Positions 15,861 to 23,498 of a stretch of DNA of 64,000 nucleotides are shown here, piece after piece. Made by a program: the position numbers and the translations under genes. The notes beneath the pieces are model-generated. The model worked only from the letters and a program-made list of their open reading frames with translations. It did not search any database and was not told the DNA's origin. This DNA is from Lawsonibacter asaccharolyticus. Its GTDB lineage: Bacteria; Bacillota; Clostridia; Oscillospirales; Oscillospiraceae. The stretch's first letter is position 1, and each line of letters starts with the position of its first letter. The stretch lies in assembly GCA_003112755.1 (NCBI GenBank), contig BFBT01000001.1:992001-1056000 (forward strand), given 5' to 3'.

Positions 15861-15955
15861 GGGGCAGCGCCTGCCTCCGGCCCCGCCGCGCAGCGGCTTT
15901 CTCCTCCCCCGTCTCTCCGCATTCCTCAAAATTTACTGTGGAAAGGAAGTCTTCT

Positions 15956-16225
15956 ATGAAGGCCATCGTCACTGTCATCGGCCGGGACAAGGTGGGCATC
16001 ACTGCCGCCGTCTGCGCCCTGCTGGCCCAGCACAGCATCAACATCCTGGACATCAGCCAGACCGTGCTCCAGGAATACTTCACCATGGTCATGCTGGTGG
16101 ATCTCTCCGCCTGCACCGCCTCCATCGGCGAGATGTCCGACCTGCTGGAGCAGGCGGGCAGGGAACAGGGGCTGTCCATCCGCATCCAGCGGGAGGACAT
16201 CTTCAACGCCATGCACCGAATCTGA
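15956..16225 (+). CDS. ACT-domain protein (UPF0237)
   Basis: An 89-residue cytoplasmic protein made of one ACT domain with a short C-terminal extension (MKAIVTVIGRDKVGITAAVC at 1-20). ACT domains bind amino acids or other small ligands and regulate partners. GGAAAGGAAG precedes the ATG at 15956. In many Firmicutes this gene directly precedes the DUF711/UPF0210 gene, as here, so the two products are expected to act together. Confidence 0.9.
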   Translation: MKAIVTVIGRDKVGITAAVCALLAQHSINILDISQTVLQEYFTMVMLVDLSACTASIGEMSDLLEQAGREQGLSIRIQREDIFNAMHRI

Positions 16226-16300
16226 GGGCGGAGGACCGCCGCGGACCGGCCGCCCAGCGCGATCCCCGCGGGGCCACACCGCCTTTTACAGGAGGAAACT

Positions 16301-17659
16301 ATGCTCAATCAACACGAGATCATGCAGACCATCCAGATGATCGACCAGCAGCATCTGGACGTGCGCACCATCACCATGGGCATCTCCCTGCTGTCCTGCG
16401 CCCGCAGCGACCCCAGGCAGGCCTGTGACGCCATCTACGACAAAATCACCCGCTGCGCCGAAAATCTGGTGGCCACCGGCGAGGCCATCGAGAAGGAATT
16501 CGGCATCCCCATCGTCAACAAGCGCATCTCCGTCACCCCCATCGCCCTGGTGGCCGCTGCGGCGGAGACAGACAACTACGCCCCCTTTGCCGCCGCCCTG
16601 GACCGGGCGGCCAAAGCTACCGGCGTCAACTTCATCGGCGGTTTCTCCGCCCTGGTCCAGAAGGGCATGACCGACGCAGACCGGAAGCTCATTGCCTCCA
16701 TCCCAGAAGCTCTTTCCACCACCGACCTGGTGTGCTCTTCCGTCAACGTGGGCTCCACCAAGGCGGGCATCGACATGGATGCGGTGGCCCTCATGGGCCG
16801 CACCATCAAGGAGCTGGCGGAGCGCACCGCGGACCGGGGCGGCTTCGGCTGCGCCAAGCTGGTGGTGTTCTGCAACGCTGTGGAGGACAACCCCTTCATG
16901 GCCGGCGCCTTCCACGGCGTGGGCGAGCCGGAGCGGGTCATCAACGTGGGCGTCTCCGGCCCCGGCGTGGTGTACCACGCCCTTCAGAGCGTGAAGGGCC
17001 AGCCCTTCGATGTGGTGGCCGAGACCATCAAAAAGACCGCCTTCCGCATCACCCGCATGGGCCAGCTGGTGGCCCAGGAAGCCAGCCGCCGCCTGGACAC
17101 CCCCTTCGGCATCGTGGACCTTTCCCTGGCCCCCACCCCCGCTGTGGGGGACAGCGTGGCCCGCATCCTGGAGGAGATGGGGCTGGAGGTGTGCGGCACC
17201 CACGGCACCACCGCCGCCCTGGCTCTGCTCAACGACGCGGTGAAGAAGGGGGGCGTGATGGCCTCCTCCTCGGTGGGCGGCCTGTCCGGCGCCTTCATCC
17301 CCGTCAGCGAGGACGAGGGCATGATCGCCGCTGCCAGCTCCGGGGCCCTCACCCTGGACAAGCTGGAGGCCATGACCTGCGTGTGCTCGGTGGGTCTGGA
17401 CATGATCGCCGTCCCCGGGGACACCACCGCCGAGACCATCTCCGCCATCATCGCTGACGAGGCAGCCATCGGCATGGTCAACTCCAAGACCACCGCCGTC
17501 CGCCTCATCCCCGCCCCCGGCAAACAGGTGGGGGACACGGTGGAGTTCGGCGGCCTGCTGGGCTCCGCCCCGGTACAGCCGGTCCATCCCTTCTCCGCCA
17601 AGGCCTTCGTGGACCGGGGCGGCAGAATTCCGGCGCCGATGCAGAGCCTGAAAAACTAA
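16301..17659 (+). CDS. DUF711/UPF0210 family protein (PFL-like fold)
   Basis: A 452-residue cytoplasmic protein of the UPF0210 family, whose fold resembles pyruvate formate-lyase-type barrels; its reaction is unknown. Family landmarks are [11 protein letters not shown] near 20-30, GFSALVQKG near 115, [17 protein letters not shown] near 147-163 and [12 protein letters not shown] at the end. AGGAGG precedes the ATG. It forms a pair with the upstream ACT protein. Decayed copies of its 3' end occur at 19024-19056 and 22973-23011, which marks this gene end as a duplication junction. Confidence 0.9.
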   Translation: MLNQHEIMQTIQMIDQQHLDVRTITMGISLLSCARSDPRQACDAIYDKITRCAENLVATGEAIEKEFGIPIVNKRISVTPIALVAAAAETDNYAPFAAALDRAAKATGVNFIGGFSALVQKGMTDADRKLIASIPEALSTTDLVCSSVNVGSTKAGIDMDAVALMGRTIKELAERTADRGGFGCAKLVVFCNAVEDNPFMAGAFHGVGEPERVINVGVSGPGVVYHALQSVKGQPFDVVAETIKKTAFRITRMGQLVAQEASRRLDTPFGIVDLSLAPTPAVGDSVARILEEMGLEVCGTHGTTAALALLNDAVKKGGVMASSSVGGLSGAFIPVSEDEGMIAAASSGALTLDKLEAMTCVCSVGLDMIAVPGDTTAETISAIIADEAAIGMVNSKTTAVRLIPAPGKQVGDTVEFGGLLGSAPVQPVHPFSAKAFVDRGGRIPAPMQSLKN

Positions 17660-17666
17660 ATAAAAA
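17634..17666 (+). repeat. Direct repeat, copy 1 (DUF711 gene end)
   Basis: The last codons and 3' flank of the DUF711 gene. It matches 19024-19056 at 31 of 33 positions by eye, including an identical run of 21 bases. A more diverged version at 22973-23011 keeps the reading frame. Confidence 0.8.
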
Positions 17667-17680
17667 GAATCAGTGGTTAA

Positions 17681-17723
17681 AAAATTATGGTGAGTTGTCC
17701 AGATGACAATTCACCATAATTTT
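17681..17723 (+). terminator. Terminator of the ACT-DUF711 transcript
   Basis: A 19-bp stem with one G-T pair (17681-17699 with 17705-17723) and a five-base loop. The A- and T-rich flanks allow use on both strands. Confidence 0.75.
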
Positions 17724-17761
17724 ATGTAAATCGCAAGTTGCTTACTAAACTCCTTTGACAA

Positions 17762-18172
17762 TCAATCGATCACACATGACAGCATTAAGATAACTCCCCC
17801 AAAAAAGAGCAGGAAAAGGAGAAAAGAGACCAGCATACAGCCAAGATACCGTCTCCTTTTTCTACTTTCCTCGGGAGTCTGCTCAACAAAATAAGTACGT
17901 ATCATCAAAATGGCACTTATTACAAATGCAGGTATTGTGAAGAAAGGGATACAGTAAAATGAGAAGTAAACTCCCCCCAAAAAATAGGGCAGGAAAAAAA
18001 GAAAGGAGACCAGCATGTAACCAAGATACCGTCTCCTTTTCTTACTTTGCTCGGGAGCCTGCTCAGCAAAAAAAGTACGTATCATCAAGATGGCACTTAC
18101 CGCGAATACAGGTATTGTGACGAAAGGGATACAATAACTTAGGAGGGTAAATAATTCCATAATAAATTTCAT
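17762..18172 (-). CDS. Small membrane protein made of two tandem 60-residue repeats
   Basis: A 136-residue integral membrane protein. Two copies of one unit follow each other: YCIPFVTIPVFAVSAILMIR, a charged loop with KKRRRYLG, and a second membrane helix; then YCIPFFTIPAFVISAILMIR, RKRRRYLG and another helix. This gives about four membrane segments. The DNA copies are exactly 180 bases apart (for example 17821 and 18001) and still highly similar, so the duplication is recent. AAGGTGAG precedes the ATG at 18172. The composition is AT-rich. Function unknown. Confidence 0.75.
   Translation of the reverse strand: MKFIMELFTLLSYCIPFVTIPVFAVSAILMIRTFFAEQAPEQSKKRRRYLGYMLVSFLFFLPYFLGGVYFSFYCIPFFTIPAFVISAILMIRTYFVEQTPEESRKRRRYLGCMLVSFLLFLLFFGGVILMLSCVID
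17790..18149 (-). repeat. 180-bp tandem duplication inside a gene
   Basis: Bases about 17790-17969 and 17970-18149 are two in-frame copies with most positions identical. The period of exactly 180 bases keeps the frame and adds one helical hairpin. Confidence 0.8.
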
Positions 18173-18229
18173 AGGACTCACCTTGCACCCGGCGGAACAG
18201 ATGTGCAGTTATAGTTTCTGTATTTTTAA

Positions 18230-18273
18230 AATATTCAGCGGCCCGCCCTTGCTGGGATAGACCGCTGAATATT
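18230..18273. terminator. Hairpin between accessory membrane genes
   Basis: A perfect 12-bp stem AATATTCAGCGG (18230-18241) with 18262-18273 and a 20-base loop. It lies between the frameshifted gene ending at 18383 and the repeat protein starting at 18172, both on the minus strand. Terminator or operator; the T-run is weak. Confidence 0.4.
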
Positions 18274-18382
18274 CCATTGAAGCGGATCCGTTAAGATAAA
18301 CCTTCTGAAAATTTGTATGACTATGTGTTTGCCATACTGGTTTTGTGCGACCGTTCCGTTCTCTTACATCCCGGCAGCAGTT

Positions 18383-18534
18383 CTATCTCTTTGACAAGCC
18401 AAATTTCAGGATCAGAATAAATCCCAAAATTGCCCAGAAGTCCAAAATATCAAAAAAGATATCCATGATAAAACTGACCCGATAGGCGCGCCAGAGTGTG
18501 GATATGATGACTGCGGTGTGGATCAGCACGGCGA
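18383..18534 (-). pseudogene. Out-of-frame continuation of the 18535-18741 membrane protein
   Basis: A second minus-strand frame overlaps the end of 18535-18741 and encodes two more membrane segments (KLLIAVLIHTAVIISTLW, then ILDFWAILGFILILKFG), stopping at 18383. Its only start is a GTG at 18529 without a ribosome site. A slip in the A-rich stretch at about 18540-18550 would join the frames into one four-helix protein. Either a frameshift mutation or a recoding site. Confidence 0.45.
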
Positions 18535-18741
18535 TCAGGAGTTTTGTTTTTGCTGGGAGGACTTCGTGCGTGTTTCACCTGGACGCAGATAGACGTACAG
18601 AACGATCAGGATATTCAGGGCCAGATAAACGCCCCAGTCCCAGATATGGCTGTCGGAAACTATTGCGCCAAACTGGCAGATGATAAAAAAGAGCAGAAAA
18701 AGATTTTTGAAATTGTTTTTTGAGAACATCTGTCCTGCCAT
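18535..18741 (-). CDS. Small membrane protein, probably frameshifted
   Basis: A 68-residue product with two membrane segments (about 13-28 and 36-52). AAGGGGGGG precedes the ATG at 18741, and a TATAAT lies about 30 bases further upstream. The charged tail runs into a stop at 18535, while a neighbouring frame continues with two further helices to 18383. The intact ancestor was therefore probably about 120 residues long. The sequence is AT-rich and lies in the accessory patch. Function unknown. Confidence 0.55.
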   Translation of the reverse strand: MAGQMFSKNNFKNLFLLFFIICQFGAIVSDSHIWDWGVYLALNILIVLYVYLRPGETRTKSSQQKQNS

Positions 18742-18840
18742 ACTAAAACCCCCCCTTCGTATCGATCTATCTATTATACCGGCGGAGGGAGTTGAAAGGG
18801 AAGAAAAAATGCGAAAATTTTTGTGAAACGTTTTTTCGGC

Positions 18841-19015
18841 TCATTGGATCGCTTCAACTGCCTGCTTCAATTCATCCATTGCAATGGTCCCGGTGAGCAG
18901 ATAGACGGAGTTTCCGGTGGTCCAGAGGATGGTGCGGTCCAGTCCCTTGAAGACAGCGGCGGTCTGCTTGCCGCGGGTGAAGAACTGCTTCACCTGTCCA
19001 CCCCGGAACATGAGC
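18841..19015 (-). pseudogene. Tail fragment of a third anti-sigma (DUF4367-like) gene
   Basis: The minus strand encodes QFFTRGKQTAAVFKGLDRTI, then LWTTGNSVYLLTGTIAMDEL and a stop at 18841. This aligns with the last 45 or so residues of the anti-sigma proteins at 3527-4222 and 21491-22177 (for example FWTEDNCYYLLSGTIPMEEL). The N-terminal half, membrane segment and cognate sigma gene are missing. The following gene, 18535-18741, occupies the place of the small secreted protein in the intact modules. Confidence 0.65.
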
Positions 19016-19023
19016 AGTTTTAT

Positions 19024-19056
19024 CGCCGATGCAGAGCCTGAAAAGCCAAATAAAAA
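19024..19056 (+). repeat. Direct repeat, copy 2 (decayed DUF711 gene end)
   Basis: 31 of 33 bases match 17634-17666. The DUF711 stop codon is lost here (CTAA has become CCAA), so it is non-coding. It abuts the third anti-sigma fragment on one side and a terminator on the other. Confidence 0.75.
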
Positions 19057-19064
19057 TGCCCCTT

Positions 19065-19094
19065 CCCGGGCCCTTCCAAATGAAAGGGCCCGGG
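19065..19094. terminator. Terminator downstream of the module 2 operon
   Basis: An 11-bp stem CCCGGGCCCTT (19065-19075) with 19084-19094, just past the stop of the 19104-19613 gene. A related but longer hairpin sits at the equivalent place at 23024-23057. Confidence 0.55.
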
Positions 19095-19103
19095 GGGTCT
19101 TAA

Positions 19104-19613
19104 TCAATCTTGGAGAACAGTGTGTTTGGTATCAAAGTAGAGTCGTTCACTAAAATAATTGTATTTTACTTCTAAGATATCCAGGAAATCGGGAGAAGGA
19201 AGCCTGTAAGAGACATCTCCAATCAGCATTTTGCTATCGCCGACTAAAACAGTCAGGGTCTCAGCATCGGGGGGGATCGAAACATATTCGCCACTGACAG
19301 CACCAAAACCGCCCAGCGCAGAAGAAAACGTGATACGGAAAACCCATGGTTCATCAAAATCGGAATCAGCTTTTTCCAATCTCAGGGAGTTAAAATACCT
19401 AGCCAGGCTGTTTCCGTCATTGATTTTAAAGGAATCGGGGAGATCGTTCTGATATTCGAAAATCACTCCAATTTCACATTGTTTGGGAATTAAATCTGCG
19501 CTGTCTAAATCAGAAAACTGAGAAAGCTGTTTTCCGGTGAACAAACAGAAGATCAAGAGAAGAAACAGGGTCAAAGGGAAGACGCATTTTTTGATCATAT
19601 TTTGCACATTCAT
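19104..19613 (-). CDS. Membrane-anchored protein of unknown function (module 2)
   Basis: A 169-residue protein with an N-terminal hydrophobic segment (about 11-27, FPLTLFLLLIFCLFTGK) and an external beta-rich domain. It starts seven bases after the stop of the upstream secreted-protein gene and is probably translated by coupling; AAGGT is too close to act alone. The end reads YFSERLYFDTKHTVLQD, and a decayed second copy of this end lies at 23069-23137. AT-rich. No recognised family. Confidence 0.7.
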   Translation of the reverse strand: MNVQNMIKKCVFPLTLFLLLIFCLFTGKQLSQFSDLDSADLIPKQCEIGVIFEYQNDLPDSFKINDGNSLARYFNSLRLEKADSDFDEPWVFRITFSSALGGFGAVSGEYVSIPPDAETLTVLVGDSKMLIGDVSYRLPSPDFLDILEVKYNYFSERLYFDTKHTVLQD

Positions 19614-19620
19614 ACCTTAA

Positions 19621-20895
19621 TCAAGGCAGAATCTCAACATCAGTATAGAGGGATTTGCTTGCTGTCGTAAAATGATAAACAAAAGCATCCGTGTTTCCAG
19701 AAGAACTCTTTTCTTCTACCACATAGGTGTAACGGAGCTTGCCAGTCGTAGTAAGGGAGGTGTACATAGAATTTTGTACGGTACCTTCGAACTGATAGCT
19801 CGCTTTTACACCGATACCTGTTTTATCTTCATAAGAGCCATCTGCATTGAAACCACCTTGGCGATAGATTTCCCAAGATACCTTGTTATCATCATGGGGA
19901 GAGTTTGAACCATAAGGAGAAGTAGTAACGGAGGTCTTACTAGTTACAAGAGATAGGGATACCGATTGTATGCCAAGGAATTCTCCAGCGTAAAAATAGA
20001 TGGGAAGACTAACACGGGTCTCGTTATTGTCGGGAGTGATGCTACCGGACGCTGCATGGAAATTTGAATGATTTCCCTGAATAGAGATATACGCTGTATC
20101 AGGGTAGGCAACTACGGTGTACTTGCTAGCAGGATAACCTAAGCTGGTGTTAATGTACGAAACCGCATTATCTTTATCAGAATTTACTTTTGCAGCCACA
20201 GTCATAGTATTTTGGTTTCGCAATTGATTTGCATGAAAAATACTGACTTCACCCAGAGAGTATGTACCGCTTTTAATTGCGGCGTAATCTTGCACACGCA
20301 TTTCTGCATCAACGGTGGCACGGGAAGTACTCTTGGCGGCAATGGCGATATTATCGTTTTCAAGGCTGACTATGTATGCCTTGGAGATATTACGAATGGA
20401 GTCAGAATAAATGCCAAAATGATAAATTATGGGGTTTTTATTTTCGGAGGCATCTCCAAAAGTCAAAGCACAGAAGGATTCATTTCCCGTGAATACAATA
20501 TCGGCAATAATGGGTAAATCAGATTTAGATAAGGGTGCAAAAGTGGGGTCATTTGAATCGGGATCAAATGTGCCTTCAAATACACCAACATATCCGGTGT
20601 TTGTTCCAGAGGAGATTGCGTCAAGCATACCGGTCATATTGACGGTATAGACGTGCTCATCGATAGAAAACGTAATAGAGGCAACCTGTCCAGCCGAGTC
20701 AATACTTATATTGGCGTAGTTCTCTGAATCATCCTGGGCTACGGTGCTATGGGATGATTTAAAAAATGTGGTGTTCTCAGTTAACGTAAATTCTTTCAAA
20801 GCCGAGGTACTATCCTCAAATGCGTAAACTTCTGTAAAACACAAGTTACATAAGATGGTTATTGCGGCGAGGATACTTACGAATTGCTTTTTCAT
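19621..20895 (-). CDS. Secreted protein of unknown function, AT-rich (module 2)
   Basis: A 424-residue protein with a Sec signal peptide (MKKQFVSILAAITILCNLCF, cleavage near VYA-F). The mature chain is rich in Ser, Thr, Asn and Tyr and appears beta-rich, with no anchor or recognised catalytic motif. GGAGG lies about six bases before the ATG. It is distinctly AT-rich compared with flanking housekeeping genes. It takes the same operon slot as 4829-5740, but similarity between the two is not evident. Confidence 0.75.
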   Translation of the reverse strand: MKKQFVSILAAITILCNLCFTEVYAFEDSTSALKEFTLTENTTFFKSSHSTVAQDDSENYANISIDSAGQVASITFSIDEHVYTVNMTGMLDAISSGTNTGYVGVFEGTFDPDSNDPTFAPLSKSDLPIIADIVFTGNESFCALTFGDASENKNPIIYHFGIYSDSIRNISKAYIVSLENDNIAIAAKSTSRATVDAEMRVQDYAAIKSGTYSLGEVSIFHANQLRNQNTMTVAAKVNSDKDNAVSYINTSLGYPASKYTVVAYPDTAYISIQGNHSNFHAASGSITPDNNETRVSLPIYFYAGEFLGIQSVSLSLVTSKTSVTTSPYGSNSPHDDNKVSWEIYRQGGFNADGSYEDKTGIGVKASYQFEGTVQNSMYTSLTTTGKLRYTYVVEEKSSSGNTDAFVYHFTTASKSLYTDVEILP

Positions 20896-20939
20896 ACAGA
20901 ACCTCCTGACATTTATTCATTTGAGTTTGGTTGTGTGCC

Positions 20940-21383
20940 TTACGCCTCCACCTCGTCGGAATAGAAGGTCTTGCTCTCTGACTGGCTCCCGGCCCAGACG
21001 GTGACAGTGGCCTTGACCCGGTAGGTCTTACCGGAGGTCACAGTCGCTGTCTCGTCCACCTCGGCCCAGGTTCCATTCTGCTGGTCAGTCCAGAAATCCA
21101 CGGTGGTCCAGGCGTAAGTGCCCGACTTTTCCTGCAGCTCCGCCCGGACCTTGCACTTGGTGGCCTCGCCGGGATAGCCCTCTACCCAGGCACTGAGGTA
21201 CGCCGTCCGGCCCGAGATGTCCAGAGAGCAGTTGGAATCGCCGATGTATAGAGAGTACGGGGTAATGTCCTGAAAGCCGGGAGCGGACTGGGGCAGAGCG
21301 GCGGCGCTGGCGGCGGGGGCGGTCCCCAGAGTCAGGCACAGGGCCAGCACCGCCGCCAGCAGCTTGCTTGCTTTGATACGCAT
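20940..21383 (-). CDS. Small secreted protein (module 2)
   Basis: A 147-residue paralogue of 4312-4755: signal peptide (MRIKASKLLAAVLALCLTLG, TAPAASA-A), then ITPYSLYIGDSNCSLDISGR and the shared ending TYRVKATVTVWAGS. The ATG at 21383 follows GGGAGGTGA at the same spacing as in the paralogue. Candidate sigma-regulon member acting outside the membrane. Function unknown. Confidence 0.8.
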   Translation of the reverse strand: MRIKASKLLAAVLALCLTLGTAPAASAAALPQSAPGFQDITPYSLYIGDSNCSLDISGRTAYLSAWVEGYPGEATKCKVRAELQEKSGTYAWTTVDFWTDQQNGTWAEVDETATVTSGKTYRVKATVTVWAGSQSESKTFYSDEVEA

Positions 21384-21420
21384 AAAAATCACCTCCCTCC
21401 GTGCGTTCATATATCATAAC

Positions 21421-21444
21421 GACGGGGGGAGGCTGTTTTTGACA
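21421..21444 (-). promoter_or_regulatory. Candidate ECF-sigma promoter TGTC-N16-CGTC (module 2)
   Basis: On the minus strand TGTC (21441-21444) and CGTC (21421-21424) are 16 bases apart, and GCCTCC occupies the same spacer positions as at 4251-4274. The flanking sequence is otherwise diverged, so conservation of both boxes and their spacing suggests selection. Confidence 0.5.
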
Positions 21445-21490
21445 GTTAACGCAAAAAAATCCAAAAATTTTTTCAAAAGTTTTTACTGGG

Positions 21491-22177
21491 TCATTGGACC
21501 CCCGCAGCCACCCGTTTCAGATCCTCCATGGGGATAGTCCCTCGCAGATTATAGACGCTGTTGCCGTTGGTCCATTGGATGGTGCTGACGCCCTTTTTGC
21601 TGACTGCAATAGCTTGTTCACCCTGGATATAGAAGTTCTCCACCTCCGCGTCCTCGGTGTCCAGCATCGAAACATGAGAGGTTTTATCGCCGATGACGGT
21701 GTGGGTCAGCCGCATGGTGTTTCCTGTCGCGTCCTCAAAGAAGATGTGGAGGTTGATATGATTGCCGCTCCGGCGGATTTCCTCCATGCCCTCGGGCAGA
21801 TAGGTCAGGGCGACGTCCCCGGCCCTGCGCGCCGTTTCCTCCCGGGCGGAGAAGCGGAACTCGGTGAACTCCTGGAACACCTGGGTGATGACCGCGATGA
21901 CCTGGGTCCGGAAGGCCTGGGAGGTGACCATCAGGCCGGAGAAGGTGAGGGTCCCGCACACCAGAAGGATGACCGCCGCCTGGCGGGCACAGCGCAGGGC
22001 GGCCTTGGCCCAGCCCGGGCGGTCGGCCCGGCGGATGAGGGCCTTCATGCGCCGCTGGAACCGGGGGGAGGTGGGGATGTCGGGCAGCTCGCCCTCCGGG
22101 GGCAGCTGGGCCAGCACAAGGTCCCGGGCCGCCCCGGCGTGGGCGTACAAAAGGCGGTCCAGCTCCTGATCGGTCAT
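21491..22177 (-). CDS. Membrane anti-sigma factor with DUF4367-like domain (module 2)
   Basis: A 228-residue paralogue of 3527-4222. Both begin MTDQELDRLL, share SPxFQRRM near 38-44, have one membrane segment (about 68-85) ending FSGLMVTSQAFR, then FRFSAxEE and a C-terminal DUF4367-like domain ending GTIPMEDLKRVAAGVQ. It should sequester the sigma factor encoded just upstream. The start overlaps the sigma stop by four bases. Confidence 0.85.
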   Translation of the reverse strand: MTDQELDRLLYAHAGAARDLVLAQLPPEGELPDIPTSPRFQRRMKALIRRADRPGWAKAALRCARQAAVILLVCGTLTFSGLMVTSQAFRTQVIAVITQVFQEFTEFRFSAREETARRAGDVALTYLPEGMEEIRRSGNHINLHIFFEDATGNTMRLTHTVIGDKTSHVSMLDTEDAEVENFYIQGEQAIAVSKKGVSTIQWTNGNSVYNLRGTIPMEDLKRVAAGVQ

Positions 22178-22707
22178 ACCTCCACCCCCATTTCCTCCAA
22201 ATTTTTGCGCAGGTGCTCTTTGGCCCGGTGGGCGATTTGGGATATGTGATCCGGCCGCAGGCCCAGAAGTTTCCCGATCTCGGAATTGCCATATCCCTGG
22301 TCGTATTTCAGCAGCAGCACATCCCGTTCACGCCGGGGCAGGGCCGCAATGGCCCGGGCCACCCCGTCCCCCCGCTCCACACCCTCGGCCTGGGGTGGTG
22401 CGGCGGCGGTCCAGTCCTCCAGGGGGACCGTCCCCGCCCGCCGCTTTTTCTTCCGGTACAGGTCGATGGCTTTGCTCTTTGTAATCATAACGATCAGAGA
22501 CCTGGTTTCAGGACAGTCAATTTCATGAATTTTCTCGATCATTTCCGCAAGGCGCAAAAAAGCCTCGTGCACCGCGTCCTCCGCGTCGTGGGGGTCGTGC
22601 AGGATGTCGTGGGCGATATACAGCATCAGCTTTTTGTATCGGCGGTAGAGGGACAGAAACCGGTGTCGGTCCTCCTCCGCCTCGATCATGGTCAAATAGA
22701 TCAGCAT
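22174..22707 (-). CDS. ECF-type RNA polymerase sigma factor (module 2)
   Basis: A 177-residue sigma-70-family protein. Region 2 lies near 20-60 (LYIAHDILHDPHDAEDAVHE) and region 4 near 115-172 (LPRRERDVLLLKYDQG, then LLGLRPDHISQIAHRAKEHL). It is paralogous to 2994-3530 but clearly diverged, so the two may recognise different signals while keeping similar target promoters. GGAGGG precedes the ATG. Confidence 0.9.
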   Translation of the reverse strand: MLIYLTMIEAEEDRHRFLSLYRRYKKLMLYIAHDILHDPHDAEDAVHEAFLRLAEMIEKIHEIDCPETRSLIVMITKSKAIDLYRKKKRRAGTVPLEDWTAAAPPQAEGVERGDGVARAIAALPRRERDVLLLKYDQGYGNSEIGKLLGLRPDHISQIAHRAKEHLRKNLEEMGVEV

Positions 22708-22733
22708 GGCGCCCTCCTAAGATCGGCTCCCCT

Positions 22734-22762
22734 ATTTTACCATATCCAGCTGTATCTGTCAT
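22734..22762 (-). promoter_or_regulatory. Predicted promoter of ECF module 2
   Basis: Minus strand ATGACA (22757-22762), 17 bases, TAAAAT (22734-22739). As in module 1 the sigma gene itself appears to use a housekeeping-type promoter. Confidence 0.5.
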
Positions 22763-22972
22763 CCTGCTCCGGAAAATCGCACCTTTTGGGGTGAAACAGA
22801 CGCTTTTTGATGAAAGCTCAACACACTCTGGGAGAAAATGCGTTTGTGATCCAGGGCAGAATATGATATATCATAAATAACCAATTATGAGGGCTATTCC
22901 CAAATATAAAGAAGAAGGCAAAATCGGTCGTCCCAAACGGACGGTACCAGCATCGGCATGATCGCCGCCGCC

Positions 22973-23011
22973 GGCCGCATCCCTGCTCTCACGCAGAGGC
23001 TGAAGAGCTAA
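22973..23011 (+). pseudogene. Remnant of a DUF711 gene end
   Basis: In frame it reads GRIPALTQRLKS and a stop at 23009-23011, against [12 protein letters not shown] at the end of the intact gene. Just upstream GMIAAA also matches an internal stretch of the intact protein (EGMIAAAS), so an internal deletion has joined the two pieces. Confidence 0.6.
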
Positions 23012-23023
23012 ATAGAAATGAGA

Positions 23024-23057
23024 ACCCCGGCCCCTTCCATTCGGAAGGGGCCGGGGT
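23024..23057. terminator. Terminator next to the DUF711 remnant
   Basis: A 15-bp perfect stem (23024-23038 with 23043-23057) and four-base loop, followed by CTTTT. It has the same position relative to flanking fragments as the hairpin at 19065-19094. Confidence 0.7.
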
Positions 23058-23068
23058 CTTTTGATAAA

Positions 23069-23137
23069 TCAAGCCTGGAGAACAGTATGTTTCGTGTCAA
23101 AGCAGCGCCGTTCACTAAAATGATTGTGTTTTTCCAT
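23069..23137 (-). pseudogene. Remnant of a paralogue of the 19104-19613 gene
   Basis: The minus strand encodes a 22-residue frame NHFSERRCFDTKHTVLQA followed by a stop, matching YFSERLYFDTKHTVLQD at the end of the 19104-19613 protein. The rest of the gene is gone. A chance AAGGTGAGC before an ATG gives it the look of a tiny gene. Confidence 0.6.
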
Positions 23138-23243
23138 AAGCTCACCTTCACTTTAGAATTTTGGCAAATCAAGAGGTTCATCGGAAGCTGAACGGACATC
23201 CTTGGTTTCAGCGCCATAAGCAGTGAAGGTCTTAAAACACCAT

Positions 23244-23498
23244 CTACACAAGCGGCCCGCCTTCGATCAGAGCCAGCTTCTTGGCCCTGGTCAGCTGTTT
23301 GACGGCGTATTCCCGCCGCAGGGCTGCGGACTTGTCCGGCTGCTCCTCCCGCCACACCAGCATCACCGGGCGGCGGCTCCGGGTATATTTCGCTCCCCGG
23401 CCCGCGTTGTGGGCGGCCAGACGGCGGTCCAGATCGTCGGTGATCCCGGTGTAGAGGGTGCCGTCCCCGCACCGGAGAAGATAGACCCACCAGCTCAT
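23244..23498 (-). CDS. GIY-YIG domain protein (UPF0213)
   Basis: An 84-residue single-domain protein of the UPF0213 family. The GIY-YIG signature appears as VYLLRCGDGTLYTGITDDLDRR (residues about 5-26) with a conserved downstream Arg and Glu expected for catalysis. It is presumed to be a small DNA-acting nuclease, although the substrate of this subfamily is unknown. The ATG at 23498 overlaps the histidine-kinase stop codon (ATGA), making it the last gene of the DUF4342/two-component operon. Confidence 0.85.
   Translation of the reverse strand: MSWWVYLLRCGDGTLYTGITDDLDRRLAAHNAGRGAKYTRSRRPVMLVWREEQPDKSAALRREYAVKQLTRAKKLALIEGGPLV

Larger units (their letters stand above)
22708..23243. other. 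536-base gap with gene-end fragments
   Basis: It holds the module 2 promoter, then about 200 bases without coding signal, the DUF711-end remnant, a terminator, the remnant of the 19104-19613 gene end and, on the minus strand, a further open tail reading TAYGAETKDVRSASDEPLDL with a stop at 23153-23155. That last fragment has no recognised parent. Confidence 0.5.

Noticed and set aside
16286..17587. Long antisense open frame opposite the DUF711 gene
   Set aside because: A composition effect of GC-rich codons: His/Gly/Ala-rich translation, no domain and no ribosome site. The same holds for long antisense frames opposite thrS, the ABC exporters, fabF and the transporter at 58776.
17634..19056. 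An attachment-site pair of an integrative element
   Set aside because: The 33-base repeats sit at a gene end as att sites do, but no integrase or excision gene lies between or beside them, and the third copy points to duplication. Kept only as a possibility in the patch finding.
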